Both the position numbers and the translations under genes were made by a program. This document shows, in pieces, positions 17,959 to 26,947 of a stretch of DNA of 64,000 nucleotides. The notes under the pieces are model-generated. The model did not search any database. It had not been told where the DNA came from and was given only the letters and a program-made list of their open reading frames with translations. How positions within the stretch are numbered: the first letter of the stretch is position 1; the number at the start of each line of letters is the position of its first letter. Source of the stretch: 21-14-0-10-47-8 sp966211455 (GTDB lineage: Bacteria > Bdellovibrionota > Bdellovibrionia > Bdellovibrionales > Bdellovibrionaceae); the NCBI GenBank assembly GCA_966211455.1, contig CBIHNI010000015.1:1-64000 (forward strand), written 5' to 3'.

Positions 17959-18462
17959 ATGTCGGACACCAAACGTGAATATCTAGAGCTGAAATTGGCG
18001 CGTGGCTTGATCCTTCATCAAGGCCACATCCTTCTGGTCAAAGCCGAAAAAGAGGGCGGACACTATTTCCTTCCGGGTGGCAAAGTCGATCCGGGTGAAT
18101 CGGTGACCGTCGCATTGGTCCGCGAATTTCAAGAAGAGCTGGCCTGGGCCGTGCGCGCGGTGAAATTCTTGGGCTGTTATGAGAATAGCTTCCAGCTTGC
18201 AAAAAAATCCGGCGCCTTGATCGATATTCTAGAAATCAATTTTATATGGACCTGCGAGCGCATCGACGGGAATTTGTCTTTGCAAGCTCCGCCCAGCATG
18301 GAAGACAAAATTTCTTTTCACTGGGTGGCCATAGATAAATTGGATTCCGTTCGCTTATTGCCGGACGAGATGAAGCAAATCATCCCCCGCCTCGCCCGCG
18401 AAGCCGATCGCCTGCAAACCTTCTGGGGCACAAGTCTCAAACCGCAGGTCCGTGGACATTAG
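17959..18462 (+). CDS. NUDIX hydrolase
   Basis: A 167-residue cytoplasmic nucleotide-diphosphate hydrolase. The Nudix box reads GGKVDPGESVTVALVREFQEEL (seen in two parts, residues about 41-62), with the metal-binding REFQEE core intact, but the final conserved glycine of the box is replaced by Ala-Trp. Substrate cannot be predicted. It follows the S1 protease by 6 bases. Confidence 0.9.
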   Translation: MSDTKREYLELKLARGLILHQGHILLVKAEKEGGHYFLPGGKVDPGESVTVALVREFQEELAWAVRAVKFLGCYENSFQLAKKSGALIDILEINFIWTCERIDGNLSLQAPPSMEDKISFHWVAIDKLDSVRLLPDEMKQIIPRLAREADRLQTFWGTSLKPQVRGH

Positions 18463-18507
18463 CCTAGCCGGCCACACCTCACCTGTACAACTTGGTCGGC
18501 AATGGAT

Positions 18508-19458
18508 TTACTGCATTCGGGCCTTATCGATTTTTTCTCGCCCAAATACCTTCTCAGCCATCAACAAATTATGCGCACGACAAAGCAGACGAAGATTATC
18601 GGGCTCATTGGATCCACCTAGGGCATACGGAATGATATGATCAATCTGAGTAAAGCTACGACTTAAACATTTCATGCCGTTAGCACTTTCAAACTGACAG
18701 CAACCTTGATCCCGTCGGTAGATAGAGTTTCGCACGGAAGGCGCAATTGCTTTCCGTACGCTCAGCGCTTTCTTCACTCCGCTGCGGTCCTGCTTTGTGT
18801 CACAGTGTTTCTTGCTTCGCGATTTTACCACCTTCGCAAGCGGGTCTTTCTGCGCGATCACAAGATCTGCCATTGCTTCGATCAAACCAGCGTATGAATT
18901 TCCATCCAGCTTGTGCGAAAGAAGTTCGGCTACACGCTTTAGTTTCTGCATTTGTTCGGCGTTCAAAGTCAGATGCAATCTCGTTTCACCATCTGACTTT
19001 GGCCGCAGGATTTCTTTTTGTGGCGCTGGCGTTTGAAAAATCTCGGCAAGCGATTGCTCGATCTGGGTTTTCGGTTTGAGCTCGATCTCAGTCATGACTT
19101 CAGCTTTGCGCTCGGTCGTCATTGTTTCTCCCGAGCGTTTTTCTTCCAAGCGGATCGCGCTCTGCACGCGGCTTAATGTCGTCATGCAAAGAGATCCAGT
19201 CTCAATTTTCTCGGCCGCTGCTGGAACGGCGCAAAGAATTCTGGCCGCATTGACCCTTCGGCCCGCCGAGGCATGCGAGTATCCATGCACGCTCACAAGC
19301 CAGTCATGGGTGGAAGAAAATCCTTCTTCGGCGTAAAGCCTGCGCTTTTCGATTTCGGCGATATATTCAAGAACTTCGCGGCTGATCTTTCGTTCACGTT
19401 GAACCAGGGTGATGAAGTTTGCAAGTAATATTGGATTTGAAAGCTGTTGAAGTGGCAT
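18508..19458 (-). CDS. HNH endonuclease, DUF222-like
   Basis: A 316-residue protein with a helical N-terminal region (REVLEYIAEIEKRRLY, about 25-45, and GYSHASAGRRVNAARI, about 60-80) of the type found before HNH nucleases, and a C-terminal HNH nuclease domain: RRDQGCCQFE near 245, then QIDHIIPYALGGSNEPDNLRLLCRAHN near 275-300. The start at 19458 is preferred for its GGAG site; an upstream ATG at 19485 adds 9 residues. Such genes are often multicopy in genomes of this kind; no mobile-element ends are visible here. Confidence 0.88.
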   Translation of the reverse strand: MPLQQLSNPILLANFITLVQRERKISREVLEYIAEIEKRRLYAEEGFSSTHDWLVSVHGYSHASAGRRVNAARILCAVPAAAEKIETGSLCMTTLSRVQSAIRLEEKRSGETMTTERKAEVMTEIELKPKTQIEQSLAEIFQTPAPQKEILRPKSDGETRLHLTLNAEQMQKLKRVAELLSHKLDGNSYAGLIEAMADLVIAQKDPLAKVVKSRSKKHCDTKQDRSGVKKALSVRKAIAPSVRNSIYRRDQGCCQFESANGMKCLSRSFTQIDHIIPYALGGSNEPDNLRLLCRAHNLLMAEKVFGREKIDKARMQ

Positions 19459-19778
19459 TGGAAACTCCTTTTCGAAAAGCACCATAACATGGGTTTTTCA
19501 GAGGAGATTTTCCGCGTTTATCGGGTCTGCATTGGATTTTGAAAATCAAGGAGTGTCCGGTCGTGTGGGACCGAAATGCAATTGTGCAAGAAGAGATTGG
19601 ATGCGTATAAGGTGTGGCGGATGGCCGATTGAGAATTGCAGACCGACTTTAAGAAAATCTCTCTAAAACCATGGCAAGTTAATTTTTCGTCTCGACGCAA
19701 CTCGTGCGAATCATTTTATGGCGCATCTTGATTACCAAATAGTCTTGATATTTAATGAGCGAACCGAGGACCAAAATT
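19459..19778. other. 320-bp non-coding gap
   Basis: Divergent region between the HNH gene and the AT-richer protease gene. A good promoter for the plus-strand gene is annotated at 19728-19756. Nothing else was found beyond short ORFs without ribosome binding sites. Confidence 0.6.
19728..19756 (+). promoter_or_regulatory. Sigma70-type promoter for the protease at 19779
   Basis: TTGATT (19728-19733) and TTTAAT (19751-19756) are separated by 17 bases. Transcription would start near 19763, just ahead of the GAGGA ribosome binding site. Confidence 0.5.
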
Positions 19779-21047
19779 ATGAAACTTCCCTGGTTCACAT
19801 TTTCTATTCTTATTGTCCCTTTTGTCGTCACAGCAAAAGAGGGACTCTACAAGCCGACCTTGAATATTCTGAACTCTGATTTATCTTTGATAAGAAATTC
19901 TGTCATCTCCTTTAAGGCGGGTTCGGGTGTTTACATTGGTGAAAATAAGATCTTAACGGCTTATCATGTCGTTGCGGCCTGTGGCTGCCCTAAAGACGGC
20001 AACCCAAAAAAATGCGATATGCCTGTCCGATCTCCATCAAAATTTGACCCATTAGGAAATGTTACCGAATGGAAAACTGGAAAGACCCTTCAGGTCTTGG
20101 CTTGTGGTGAAAATGCTGATCAAAGCAAATCTCAACTGTATGAGAAGACTTTAAAAACGATTGGCTTTCGGCGAACTCCAGGAACATATGATGATGGAAA
20201 ATTTTGGCCGCGTCAGGATCTTGCAGTTTTAGAGGTTAAATTCGAAAGAGACGAGCCCCCTGTTGTAAAAATACGCAAGAGCGATATTGATCCGTATGAA
20301 AAGCTTTATGTAATGGGTTTTCCGGGCCGCACGTTGCGTTCAGTTCAACAGAAAGCCCTAAGAAGTTCGACAGTATTAGAATCCTTTAATCAACTTGCCT
20401 ATGAATTAGAACAACTTGAAGACGGGGAGAACTGGACAAATTCTTTTAAAGAACTGAAATTGACACATGAAGCGCATCTGAGCCTATGGAGTGACCGGTT
20501 AAGTAAACTTCCCATTGATTCGGATGAAAGGAATGCAATTTTGTTTGGTGCATTTGATCTTTTGACCTCAGTCGACATTTTTCTGAATGTAGTAGAAGCA
20601 GATGCGGCTTTTCGTTCTTGTCAGCACTGGTCTTTGGAGACAGATCGCTGTCAGTTTGAATTTCTGCGCAACCTATTAGTTGCTTCTAAGACAAATGCTT
20701 ATCAATTGCTTAATTCTATCAATTTGCAATCCAAAGAAATCGACTATCCAAACGCAGATCAAACATTACGTGTTTCGATAGGGCATCTTAAATTCTACCA
20801 AAGCAATCCCATACCTAATTTTCCCGGCGCCTTGTGGACAGATATTGATGGGGCTTCAGGTAACTCGGGAGGGCCTTTGTTTGATGAAAGTGGAAAGTTG
20901 GCAGGAATTCTTGTCTTGGGTCCGGAAGGGACATCAATGGGCTATGTTCAAGGCAAGGGCATCGGTGCCGTTTCTCACTATGGTATCAATCGACTGCTAA
21001 GCAATTTGAAGAGCTCTACCACCTCTCCGGCACCACCAAATAAATAA
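19779..21047 (+). CDS. Trypsin-like serine protease with helical insertion
   Basis: A 422-residue exported protease. A GAGGA site supports the ATG at 19779 (an in-frame start at 19755 lacks one). A signal peptide spans residues 1-19 (ending VVTA). Catalytic residues fit a chymotrypsin fold: His in LTAYHVV (63), Asp in RQDLAVLEV (about 157), Ser in GASGNSGGPLF (about 372). Between Asp and Ser lies an insertion of about 140 residues that looks helical (YELEQLEDGENWTNSFKEL, DLLTSVDIFLNVVEA) with several Cys. Base use is visibly AT-richer and codons differ from the neighbours, suggesting acquisition. Confidence 0.8.
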   Translation: MKLPWFTFSILIVPFVVTAKEGLYKPTLNILNSDLSLIRNSVISFKAGSGVYIGENKILTAYHVVAACGCPKDGNPKKCDMPVRSPSKFDPLGNVTEWKTGKTLQVLACGENADQSKSQLYEKTLKTIGFRRTPGTYDDGKFWPRQDLAVLEVKFERDEPPVVKIRKSDIDPYEKLYVMGFPGRTLRSVQQKALRSSTVLESFNQLAYELEQLEDGENWTNSFKELKLTHEAHLSLWSDRLSKLPIDSDERNAILFGAFDLLTSVDIFLNVVEADAAFRSCQHWSLETDRCQFEFLRNLLVASKTNAYQLLNSINLQSKEIDYPNADQTLRVSIGHLKFYQSNPIPNFPGALWTDIDGASGNSGGPLFDESGKLAGILVLGPEGTSMGYVQGKGIGAVSHYGINRLLSNLKSSTTSPAPPNK

Positions 21048-21273
21048 TCGCGATACCGCTCATAAGCCCAGTCCAAGCCGTGGGGAAGCTTTTGCCTAGA
21101 CGAAATGCTGAAAGCGGCAAGCGTCTCCGACCGGTGAGATTTCGCCGCGAATTTTGGTCGGGAAGACAGTCAAAATTCCATCGGTTTCAGAGCCAAAAAC
21201 AAGGCGTTTCAGGACCTCGTCTCGACATTTAATTGACTCACGGTTTTGTAGAAAAATCTGTGAGAATAATCTC

Positions 21274-22650
21274 ATGGGCACGATTCGCTTTTCGGGAATG
21301 GCCAGTGGTCTTCCCCCAAACATAGTCGATCAAATCATGGAAGCGGAACGCATTCCCGTGAAGACTATGGAAGCATCGAAAGCCAAAGAAGAAGGCAAGC
21401 AAAAACTTGTCGGCGATCTGGAAACAAAAATCACGGACATCACAAAAAACATCACGGAACTGGTGGGCATTCGCGGTTTCACCAACACGAAGCTGACGTC
21501 GGGTGATCCGAACATCATCGATGGCACCGTTGATCCGAACACGGCCGTGACCGGCCAGTGGCAGGTCGAAGTCGTGCAGCTCGCGCAAAAGCCGGGAGCC
21601 TTGTCGAACAGTTTTCCGGACAAAGACAAAACACAGATCGGTGTGGGCTACTTGCGCTTTGAGACTCCCGAAGGCCGCAAGGACGTTTACATCAATGCGC
21701 AGAATAGCACGCTCGATGGGGTGGCGAAGGCCATCAACAGCGCGGGCGTTGGCTTGCGCGCGATGGTGATGAACGATCGCAAAGATGCGGACAATCCTTA
21801 TCGCCTGATGGTCAGCGGTGTGCAACCGGGGAATGACAACCAGGTGAACTTTCCGGTCGTGTATCTGCTGGATGGCGATCAGGATATGTATTTCGATGAA
21901 GCTCGCCCGGCGCAGAATGCGAAAGTGAAAGTCGACGGATTCGAAGTCGAAGTTCCCGATAATATCGTCAACGATTTGATTCCGGGTGTAACTTTGGATC
22001 TGAAACAGCAGGCACCGGGACGCGCCGTTCGTTTGAATGTGAAAGAAGACACCGAAGTCATCAGCGGCAAAATCAAGTCTTTCGTAGATGCTTACAACGC
22101 GGCTTTGGGCTTTATCCAAGATCAGCACAAACTGCAAAAAGGTCAGGATGGAAAAGAACGCCTGGGTCCTTTGGGCGGTGACGGATTGGTGCGAACGATC
22201 GAATCGACTTTGCGATCCGTGATCTTAAGCCCGCAGATGGGATTGGGATCCGATATCACGCGCATTGGTGATTTGGGGATCGAGTTCAATCGAAACGGAA
22301 CATTGAATTTCAATCAAGAGCGATTCAATAAAGTTTTGCAGGGCAATCCGCAAGGGGTGGCGAACTTCTTACGCGGTGACGGTACGAAGGTGGGCTTCAT
22401 CCCGACGGTCAAAAGGCAGATCGGCGACATCTTGAATTCGGCCTTTGGTCCGTTGGCCAATCGCAAACGTGGATTGCAGCAGAAAATCGATTCGATCAAT
22501 CAACGCATCGATAACAAAGAAAGACAGCTGACCCGTCGGGAAGATACTTTGCGACGCCAGTTTTCGGATTTGGAATCGAAGATGTCCCAGCTGAAGAGCC
22601 AGGGCGCCGGACTGGGTGGAATGGCACCAGCTGGCGGACAACAGGGCTAA
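21274..22650 (+). CDS. fliD: FliD, flagellar hook-associated protein 2 (filament cap)
   Basis: Caps the growing filament and folds incoming flagellin. The N-terminal conserved region FSGMASGLPPNIVDQIM is followed by a coiled stretch and the FliD_N domain (about 30-125), then a middle domain, then the C-terminal FliD domain with SGKIKSFVDAYNAALGFI, LGDLGIEFNRNGTLNFNQ-type repeats and a coiled coil at the end. The start at 21274 gives this N-terminus; a frame open from 21154 adds 40 residues without family support. The C-terminal 20 residues are Gly/Gln-rich. Heads fliD-fliS-fliT-like. Confidence 0.93.
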   Translation: MGTIRFSGMASGLPPNIVDQIMEAERIPVKTMEASKAKEEGKQKLVGDLETKITDITKNITELVGIRGFTNTKLTSGDPNIIDGTVDPNTAVTGQWQVEVVQLAQKPGALSNSFPDKDKTQIGVGYLRFETPEGRKDVYINAQNSTLDGVAKAINSAGVGLRAMVMNDRKDADNPYRLMVSGVQPGNDNQVNFPVVYLLDGDQDMYFDEARPAQNAKVKVDGFEVEVPDNIVNDLIPGVTLDLKQQAPGRAVRLNVKEDTEVISGKIKSFVDAYNAALGFIQDQHKLQKGQDGKERLGPLGGDGLVRTIESTLRSVILSPQMGLGSDITRIGDLGIEFNRNGTLNFNQERFNKVLQGNPQGVANFLRGDGTKVGFIPTVKRQIGDILNSAFGPLANRKRGLQQKIDSINQRIDNKERQLTRREDTLRRQFSDLESKMSQLKSQGAGLGGMAPAGGQQG

Positions 22651-22665
22651 GGGTCGGGGATCGAT

Positions 22666-22743
22666 ATGAAAATGAAACTGGACCTTAAAGACAAATTGGA
22701 AGTGCCGAAAAACAGGGATAAAGGACGGAACAAAGCAGTATGA
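22666..22743 (+). CDS. Possible 25-residue basic leader peptide coupled to fliS
   Basis: ATG at 22666 with GGGGATCGAT upstream opens a 25-codon frame, MKMKLDLKDKLEVPKNRDKG and five more residues, ending TGA at 22743. The stop overlaps the fliS ATG as ATGA. It fills the gap between fliD and fliS exactly, so its translation could couple fliS to fliD. The peptide is highly basic. It may be only a coupling leader; no homologue can be asserted. Confidence 0.4.
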   Translation: MKMKLDLKDKLEVPKNRDKGRNKAV

Positions 22744-23147
22744 GTCATCCTTATCAAAAGTACAAAACGCAGTCGATTCAAAGCGCAAGCCCCGAGAAGC
22801 TTCTTCTGATGATGTATGAAGGCGCGATCAAGTTTAATAAACTTGCGATCAAAGCCGCAGAAGAAAAAAAAGTTGCCGAGCGATGTGTGAACATCGGCCG
22901 CGCTTTCGATATCGTGCTGGAACTGAATAACACTTTGGACCACAAGGTCGGTGGCGAAATCGCTTCTCGTCTCGAGCAGCTCTATATGTTCATCACCGAG
23001 CAGTATACGAAAGCCAATATTTCGGGCGATCCCGAACCGTTGAAGGCGGCCTTGAAGATTCTGGAAAATTTGTATGACGGCTGGAAACAAGCCATCGAAA
23101 AGTTGAAAAAAGACGAAGAAAAAAAGACACCGGATAAAGCCGGCTAA
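22740..23147 (+). CDS. fliS: FliS, flagellin export chaperone
   Basis: A 135-residue helical bundle that binds unpolymerised flagellin in the cytoplasm. The family opening Y-x-K-Y-K-T-Q-S-I-Q-S-A-S-P-E-K-L-L-L-M-M-Y-E-G is present at residues 5-28, followed by NIGRAFDIVLELNNTLDH and LYMFITEQYTKAN. The acidic/basic tail is short. Follows fliD and precedes a FliT-like gene, as in many flagellar operons. Confidence 0.95.
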   Translation: MSHPYQKYKTQSIQSASPEKLLLMMYEGAIKFNKLAIKAAEEKKVAERCVNIGRAFDIVLELNNTLDHKVGGEIASRLEQLYMFITEQYTKANISGDPEPLKAALKILENLYDGWKQAIEKLKKDEEKKTPDKAG

Positions 23148-23192
23148 AAATTTAGGATTAATTTTTTAATTAACGAATGCCTAGGAGGGGCC

Positions 23193-23612
23193 ATGAATCG
23201 AATCATCGATTTACTGAATCACAAGAATCACTATCTGGAAAAGTTCTACTCGTTGAATGAGACGGAACTTCTGAACTTCTCACGCAACGATTTTTCCAAT
23301 CTCGAGAGTTTCTATCAAACTCGGGAAAAGATCCTGGAAACGATTCGTTATATCGATGCCGAAGTCGATCAGGCCCAGCAACAGTCCGAAGATCCGGTGA
23401 CCGACGCGCAAAAGCGCGAAGTCGCAACATGCCTGGCGATCAAAGAAGAATATGTCAGCCGTATTCTGTCGCAGGACCTTGAGATCTTGGCTTGCATTGA
23501 ATCTGCGAAATCCAGCATCATCCGCGAACTGCAAGAGATCCGCAAAAATCGCAAAGCGGTTGGGTCTTATAAAAGCCGCCAGTTCGTCAATCGCCTGGAC
23601 GAAGAGGCGTAG
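23193..23612 (+). CDS. FliT/FlgN-type flagellar chaperone-like protein
   Basis: A 139-residue all-helical protein with heptad-like leucines and a strong TAGGAGGGG site. It starts 45 bases after fliS. Position and size fit FliT, the FliD chaperone, but FlgN-like proteins look alike at this level and sequence motifs are not diagnostic. A terminator-like hairpin follows, so it probably closes the fliD operon. Confidence 0.65.
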   Translation: MNRIIDLLNHKNHYLEKFYSLNETELLNFSRNDFSNLESFYQTREKILETIRYIDAEVDQAQQQSEDPVTDAQKREVATCLAIKEEYVSRILSQDLEILACIESAKSSIIRELQEIRKNRKAVGSYKSRQFVNRLDEEA

Positions 23613-23655
23613 TTGTCCTTTTTGGCCGACGGTCCAGTCCGGACGGCGGCCTTAG

Positions 23656-23699
23656 CCAAGTCTTTGACGGTTCTTTCGGAGCGACAGTCAAAGACTTGG
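23656..23699 (+). terminator. Terminator after the fliD-fliS-fliT-like operon
   Basis: A 13-bp perfect stem CCAAGTCTTTGAC / GTCAAAGACTTGG with an 18-base loop is followed by GCCTTTTCTCT. Confidence 0.6.
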
Positions 23700-23799
23700 G
23701 CCTTTTCTCTCCCAAACCATCCTGATTTTCATTTCAGCGAAATAATCCAGTGGTACGAGCGTTGCTCTAATGCTTTGGCAACAAGGAGTGAGCTCGAAC

Positions 23800-24828
23800 A
23801 TGCAGGAAGAACTTTCCCGAACCCAAACCGAAGTCCAGATCCAAAAGCCTGAAATTAAATTTGGAACCGGTTTCTTTGAAATTCAAACTCATCCCGCGGT
23901 CATTGAAACGCCTGTTGCGCCCCGCAAAGTCTCGTTCACCGGAAATGAAACGGCTGTGCTTTTGACCAATGCCGAACTTTTGCAGAAGCACGGTGAAAGC
24001 ACGTTGGCTTTGCACCTGCTGCGCAAATGTCTGTATATCAACTCTCACCATCCCGAAGCTTTGAAGCGTTTGGCAAATGCACTGACGCATGAAAGTCAGC
24101 TGCCGTTGAAAACCAAAGCCTTCGAAGCTTTGGTCAAAGGCGATTTGTGCTTCGACAACGTGGCCCGATTGGGTCATTGCTTGTATCAGCAAAATCAAGA
24201 CGAACGCGCCAAGTCCACATATATGGAAGCGCTGAGCATGATGACCGTCGAATCGAAAGAGCTTTTCGAGGTCTTTAAAAATCTGGGCAACATCGCCATG
24301 CGCGAAGGCGATTTCGAAGGTGCCGAAGAGTATTACAACAAAGCATTCACCATCAATCCAAGATCCGACGTCTTGCACATCAACCTGGGAACCTTGGCAT
24401 TGCAGCAGAACTCTCAAGAAGCGGCGGTGGTTCGCTTCCGCACGGCACTTGAGATCAACCCACGCAATGATAAGGCTTGGGTCGGACTGGCATTGGTTCA
24501 CAATGAAATGGGCGATCATGTTTTGTCTCGCGCCAACTTGGAAAACGCGTTGGATGCAAATCCGCGCAATCGCACGGCGGTTCACCTGGCGGCCAGCTGG
24601 GCCGTTCGCGATCAAGATTATCAGTTTGCCATCGAGTCTTTAGAGAATTTCGTCAGCGACGTGGATTGTGACGAGGAAATGTCTTTGTTGTTGATCCATT
24701 TATTCTGCATGCGCAGTCAATATGTCGAAGCTCAGCTTGAGCTGGAAAGATTGCTGCTGTGGGATCCGACGAACGAAAAATTACAGCAAGTGGAGCAAGA
24801 AATCAGGAATGCAAAAAAAGCCGGCTGA
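23800..24828 (+). CDS. TPR-repeat protein of the flagellar/glycan cluster
   Basis: A 342-residue soluble protein built largely of tetratricopeptide repeats from about residue 50 to 330; clear units include NLGNIAMREGDFEGAEEYYNKA, NLGTLALQQNSQEAAVVRFR and VGLALVHNEMGDHVLSRANL. No signal peptide. The ATG at 23800 has an AAGGAG site 11 bases upstream; the frame is open from 23770, but that ATG has none. It heads a run of genes that overlap end to start, leading into two GT9 glycosyltransferases, so a scaffold role in glycan or flagellar assembly is a guess. Confidence 0.8.
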   Translation: MQEELSRTQTEVQIQKPEIKFGTGFFEIQTHPAVIETPVAPRKVSFTGNETAVLLTNAELLQKHGESTLALHLLRKCLYINSHHPEALKRLANALTHESQLPLKTKAFEALVKGDLCFDNVARLGHCLYQQNQDERAKSTYMEALSMMTVESKELFEVFKNLGNIAMREGDFEGAEEYYNKAFTINPRSDVLHINLGTLALQQNSQEAAVVRFRTALEINPRNDKAWVGLALVHNEMGDHVLSRANLENALDANPRNRTAVHLAASWAVRDQDYQFAIESLENFVSDVDCDEEMSLLLIHLFCMRSQYVEAQLELERLLLWDPTNEKLQQVEQEIRNAKKAG

Positions 24829-25399
24829 GCTCGTTGAGCTGCCCCAGTTTCCAGGGTTGAAGCTGCCTTCGATCGAAGGCCGTTTCTTCTGTTCGCGTCG
24901 GGATCCGGCGCGAGAAGCCGTGGCGTGGTTTAAAGCGCAGCAGTTCCTGCTTTCCGACATCGAGACCGTCGTCATTTTGGGTTTGGGCGCCGGCCTTCAC
25001 CTGGCGGCTTTCCCTGAAAATATCAAAGTTCATGTTTTGGAACTGCGCTCGGAGCTGATCGATTTTTGGCGCCAGGCAAATCCCGACAGCTTGGCCATCG
25101 TGCACCAGAATATCGAAAATCTGCCGGAAACTTTGATCTTAGAGTTCCGCCCGGCATGGAGCGGAATGGAGGAAGCTTACCAGGCCTTCTCCAGAACCCT
25201 TCGACAAGCGGCCCGCAGCGCCTTGCAAGAGGCGGCGGAAAAGAAAGATCTCTGGATTCTGTCAGAGGCTTTGCAAAATGCGAACGACATTCCGGAAAAC
25301 ATCGAGCTCACAATCAAAGACATCGCGCAAGCGATCCCCATGGAAAATCAAAGCGAAGAGGCGCGCTTGTGGCGAGCGCTTCGGGAGTTGGTGCAATGA
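24809..25399 (+). CDS. Unknown protein with Rossmann-like motif
   Basis: A 196-residue protein starting inside the end of the TPR gene (20-base overlap) and ending in an ATGA overlap with the next glycosyltransferase gene. A beta-alpha-beta stretch ETVVILGLGAGLHLAAF followed by VHVLELRSEL resembles a nucleotide- or SAM-binding Rossmann start. It also recalls the opening of DUF115/Maf-type motility accessory proteins, but I cannot confirm either. Ordered with GT9 genes, so a surface-glycan role is possible. The start rests on the overlap and length; its ribosome binding site is weak. Confidence 0.6.
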   Translation: MQKKPAELVELPQFPGLKLPSIEGRFFCSRRDPAREAVAWFKAQQFLLSDIETVVILGLGAGLHLAAFPENIKVHVLELRSELIDFWRQANPDSLAIVHQNIENLPETLILEFRPAWSGMEEAYQAFSRTLRQAARSALQEAAEKKDLWILSEALQNANDIPENIELTIKDIAQAIPMENQSEEARLWRALRELVQ

Positions 25400-26832
25400 A
25401 GATTTTGATGCTCTCACTTCTTAGACTGGGCGATATCCTGATGCATCGGCAGGTGGTGCAGAACCTGAAACGCCAGTATCCAAATGCGCGCATTCACATG
25501 CTGATTCATTCGCAGTTTCAATCGGTGCAAAACCTTTTGCCCGAGGTCGATCAGTGGCATCTTTTGGATCGCAACCAGATTCAAAAAATTCTGGTCGAGC
25601 GCCAGCAAAGTCCGATCGCGGCTTTTGAAAAATTGCAGGTCTTGGTCGGTGAACTGAACGCCGAAAGATTTGATCTGGTTTTCAACCTGACCCACAACCG
25701 TTTTAGCGTGCGTCTGATGGACTTGATCCAGTCTCCGGATAAGCGCGGCGTCGCTTTGAATCTGGGACGCAAAGTGGCCGATCAGAATATGTGGCAGACT
25801 TACCTGAACGAAAATTTCTCTGAAATTCGGGGCTCGCGTTTTCATTATCTTGAAGTTCTGCAAAAATCATTGGGGATTCAGTCCTCGGCATTGCCGGTCG
25901 GCGAGAAAAGATCTTCGCCTTTGATTCTATTGCAGCTTTTGACTTCGGATGTGAAAAAGAATTGGGGACTGCAGAGATTTGCCGAATTGAAAAATCGATT
26001 GCAGGCTCAGTTTCCGCAGGCACATATTCTAGGGATTTGCAGCCCGCAAGAGAAAGATCAGGTTTCCAAAGCCTTTGCCTGGAATGAGTTTTTAACCCCA
26101 AGTCTCGAGGAAGCTTCGGCTCTTTTAAAGGAAGCTGCTCTTCTAATCACCGGGGACACCAGCATTCAGCACTTGGCAACCCAGCAGGGATGTCCGGTGG
26201 TGTCGCTTTTCTTGGGAAGCGCCGATCCGGTGAAGACGGCTCCTTGGCAGCAGGGTGCGTGGGTGATTCAGGGGCAAGCCGCTTGCGCTCCGTGTGCACA
26301 TTCCAGTCCGTGCCATCAGTCGCGCCATCTGTGTGCGGAATCATTGCAGGTGGAAACGGTTTTCTCGTTGGCGAGTGGAATCCTGAATGGCGAGAAGGTC
26401 AAAGTTCGCGGCTCGGAAATCCGTCGCACCGAAGAGCACAAGGGTTCTTTCCGCTTGCATAATGAAAATGAAAGCTTCGTACAAGAAATCGAACAGCAGG
26501 TTTGGCTGCAGTATTTAAATGGCTCGACCGAGCTGGAAATTCCAGCTGTTCACCCTCATGAACTGGAAGCCTGTTTGCTGCAGCAAACCCGATTCGAGCT
26601 CAAGCTAAAAGCCCTGGCCCAGGGGCAGGCGGGCCTTCAAGAAATCGAAACCGACTTTCCCCAGTGGAAAGATTCATTGCTACGAATGAAGCGAGATCTC
26701 TCATCGACGACAGAAGCTTTCGAGCTGAGCCGCATTCGCCGCAAAATTTTAAATACAATTCAGCACAGTATGGAGAGTGAATATGTCCGAACCGAAAGAC
26801 CAGCTTCTGAAGAACGTTTTGCAGAGGCTTGA
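25396..26832 (+). CDS. Glycosyltransferase family 9 (heptosyltransferase-like) 1
   Basis: A 478-residue GT-B enzyme related to ADP-heptose:LPS heptosyltransferases. N-terminal half begins MKILMLSLLRLGDILMHRQVV, the family acceptor loop; the C-terminal half shows ILLQLLTSDVKKNWGLQRFAEL and the donor-site block LITGDTSIQHLATQQGCPVVSLFLGSADP. A cysteine cluster CAPCAHSSPCHQSRHLC follows (about 295-312). About 130 extra C-terminal residues are helical and unassigned. The start at 25396 overlaps the previous stop as ATGA; the open frame reaches further upstream to 25066 but inside the previous gene. Confidence 0.87.
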   Translation: MKILMLSLLRLGDILMHRQVVQNLKRQYPNARIHMLIHSQFQSVQNLLPEVDQWHLLDRNQIQKILVERQQSPIAAFEKLQVLVGELNAERFDLVFNLTHNRFSVRLMDLIQSPDKRGVALNLGRKVADQNMWQTYLNENFSEIRGSRFHYLEVLQKSLGIQSSALPVGEKRSSPLILLQLLTSDVKKNWGLQRFAELKNRLQAQFPQAHILGICSPQEKDQVSKAFAWNEFLTPSLEEASALLKEAALLITGDTSIQHLATQQGCPVVSLFLGSADPVKTAPWQQGAWVIQGQAACAPCAHSSPCHQSRHLCAESLQVETVFSLASGILNGEKVKVRGSEIRRTEEHKGSFRLHNENESFVQEIEQQVWLQYLNGSTELEIPAVHPHELEACLLQQTRFELKLKALAQGQAGLQEIETDFPQWKDSLLRMKRDLSSTTEAFELSRIRRKILNTIQHSMESEYVRTERPASEERFAEA

Positions 26833-26947
26833 AAAAATCACGGACGAAGTGATGACGACTCAGGGTTACAACCTTGATACGGAAAAATTGAAAATGCTCG
26901 TCGAGCTGACCAGAGAGCAGGTGCAAAATGAAAATTCTGATACTTGA
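26783..26947 (+). CDS. 54-residue helical small protein between two glycosyltransferases
   Basis: ATG at 26783 with a GGAG site 7 bases upstream opens a 54-codon frame ending TGA at 26947. It begins within the end of the first GT9 gene (50-base overlap) and ends 20 bases into the second. The product is acidic and helical (NVLQRLEKITDEV, LDTEKLKMLVELTREQ). The gap between the two transferases would otherwise be 95 bases in a run where all genes overlap, which supports it being real. Function unknown; it could be an adaptor or coupling peptide. Confidence 0.6.
   Translation: MSEPKDQLLKNVLQRLEKITDEVMTTQGYNLDTEKLKMLVELTREQVQNENSDT

Noticed and set aside
21233..21273. Sigma70 or sigma28 promoter before fliD
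   Set aside because: TTGACT is present but no matching -10, and no GCCGATAA-like sequence was found.
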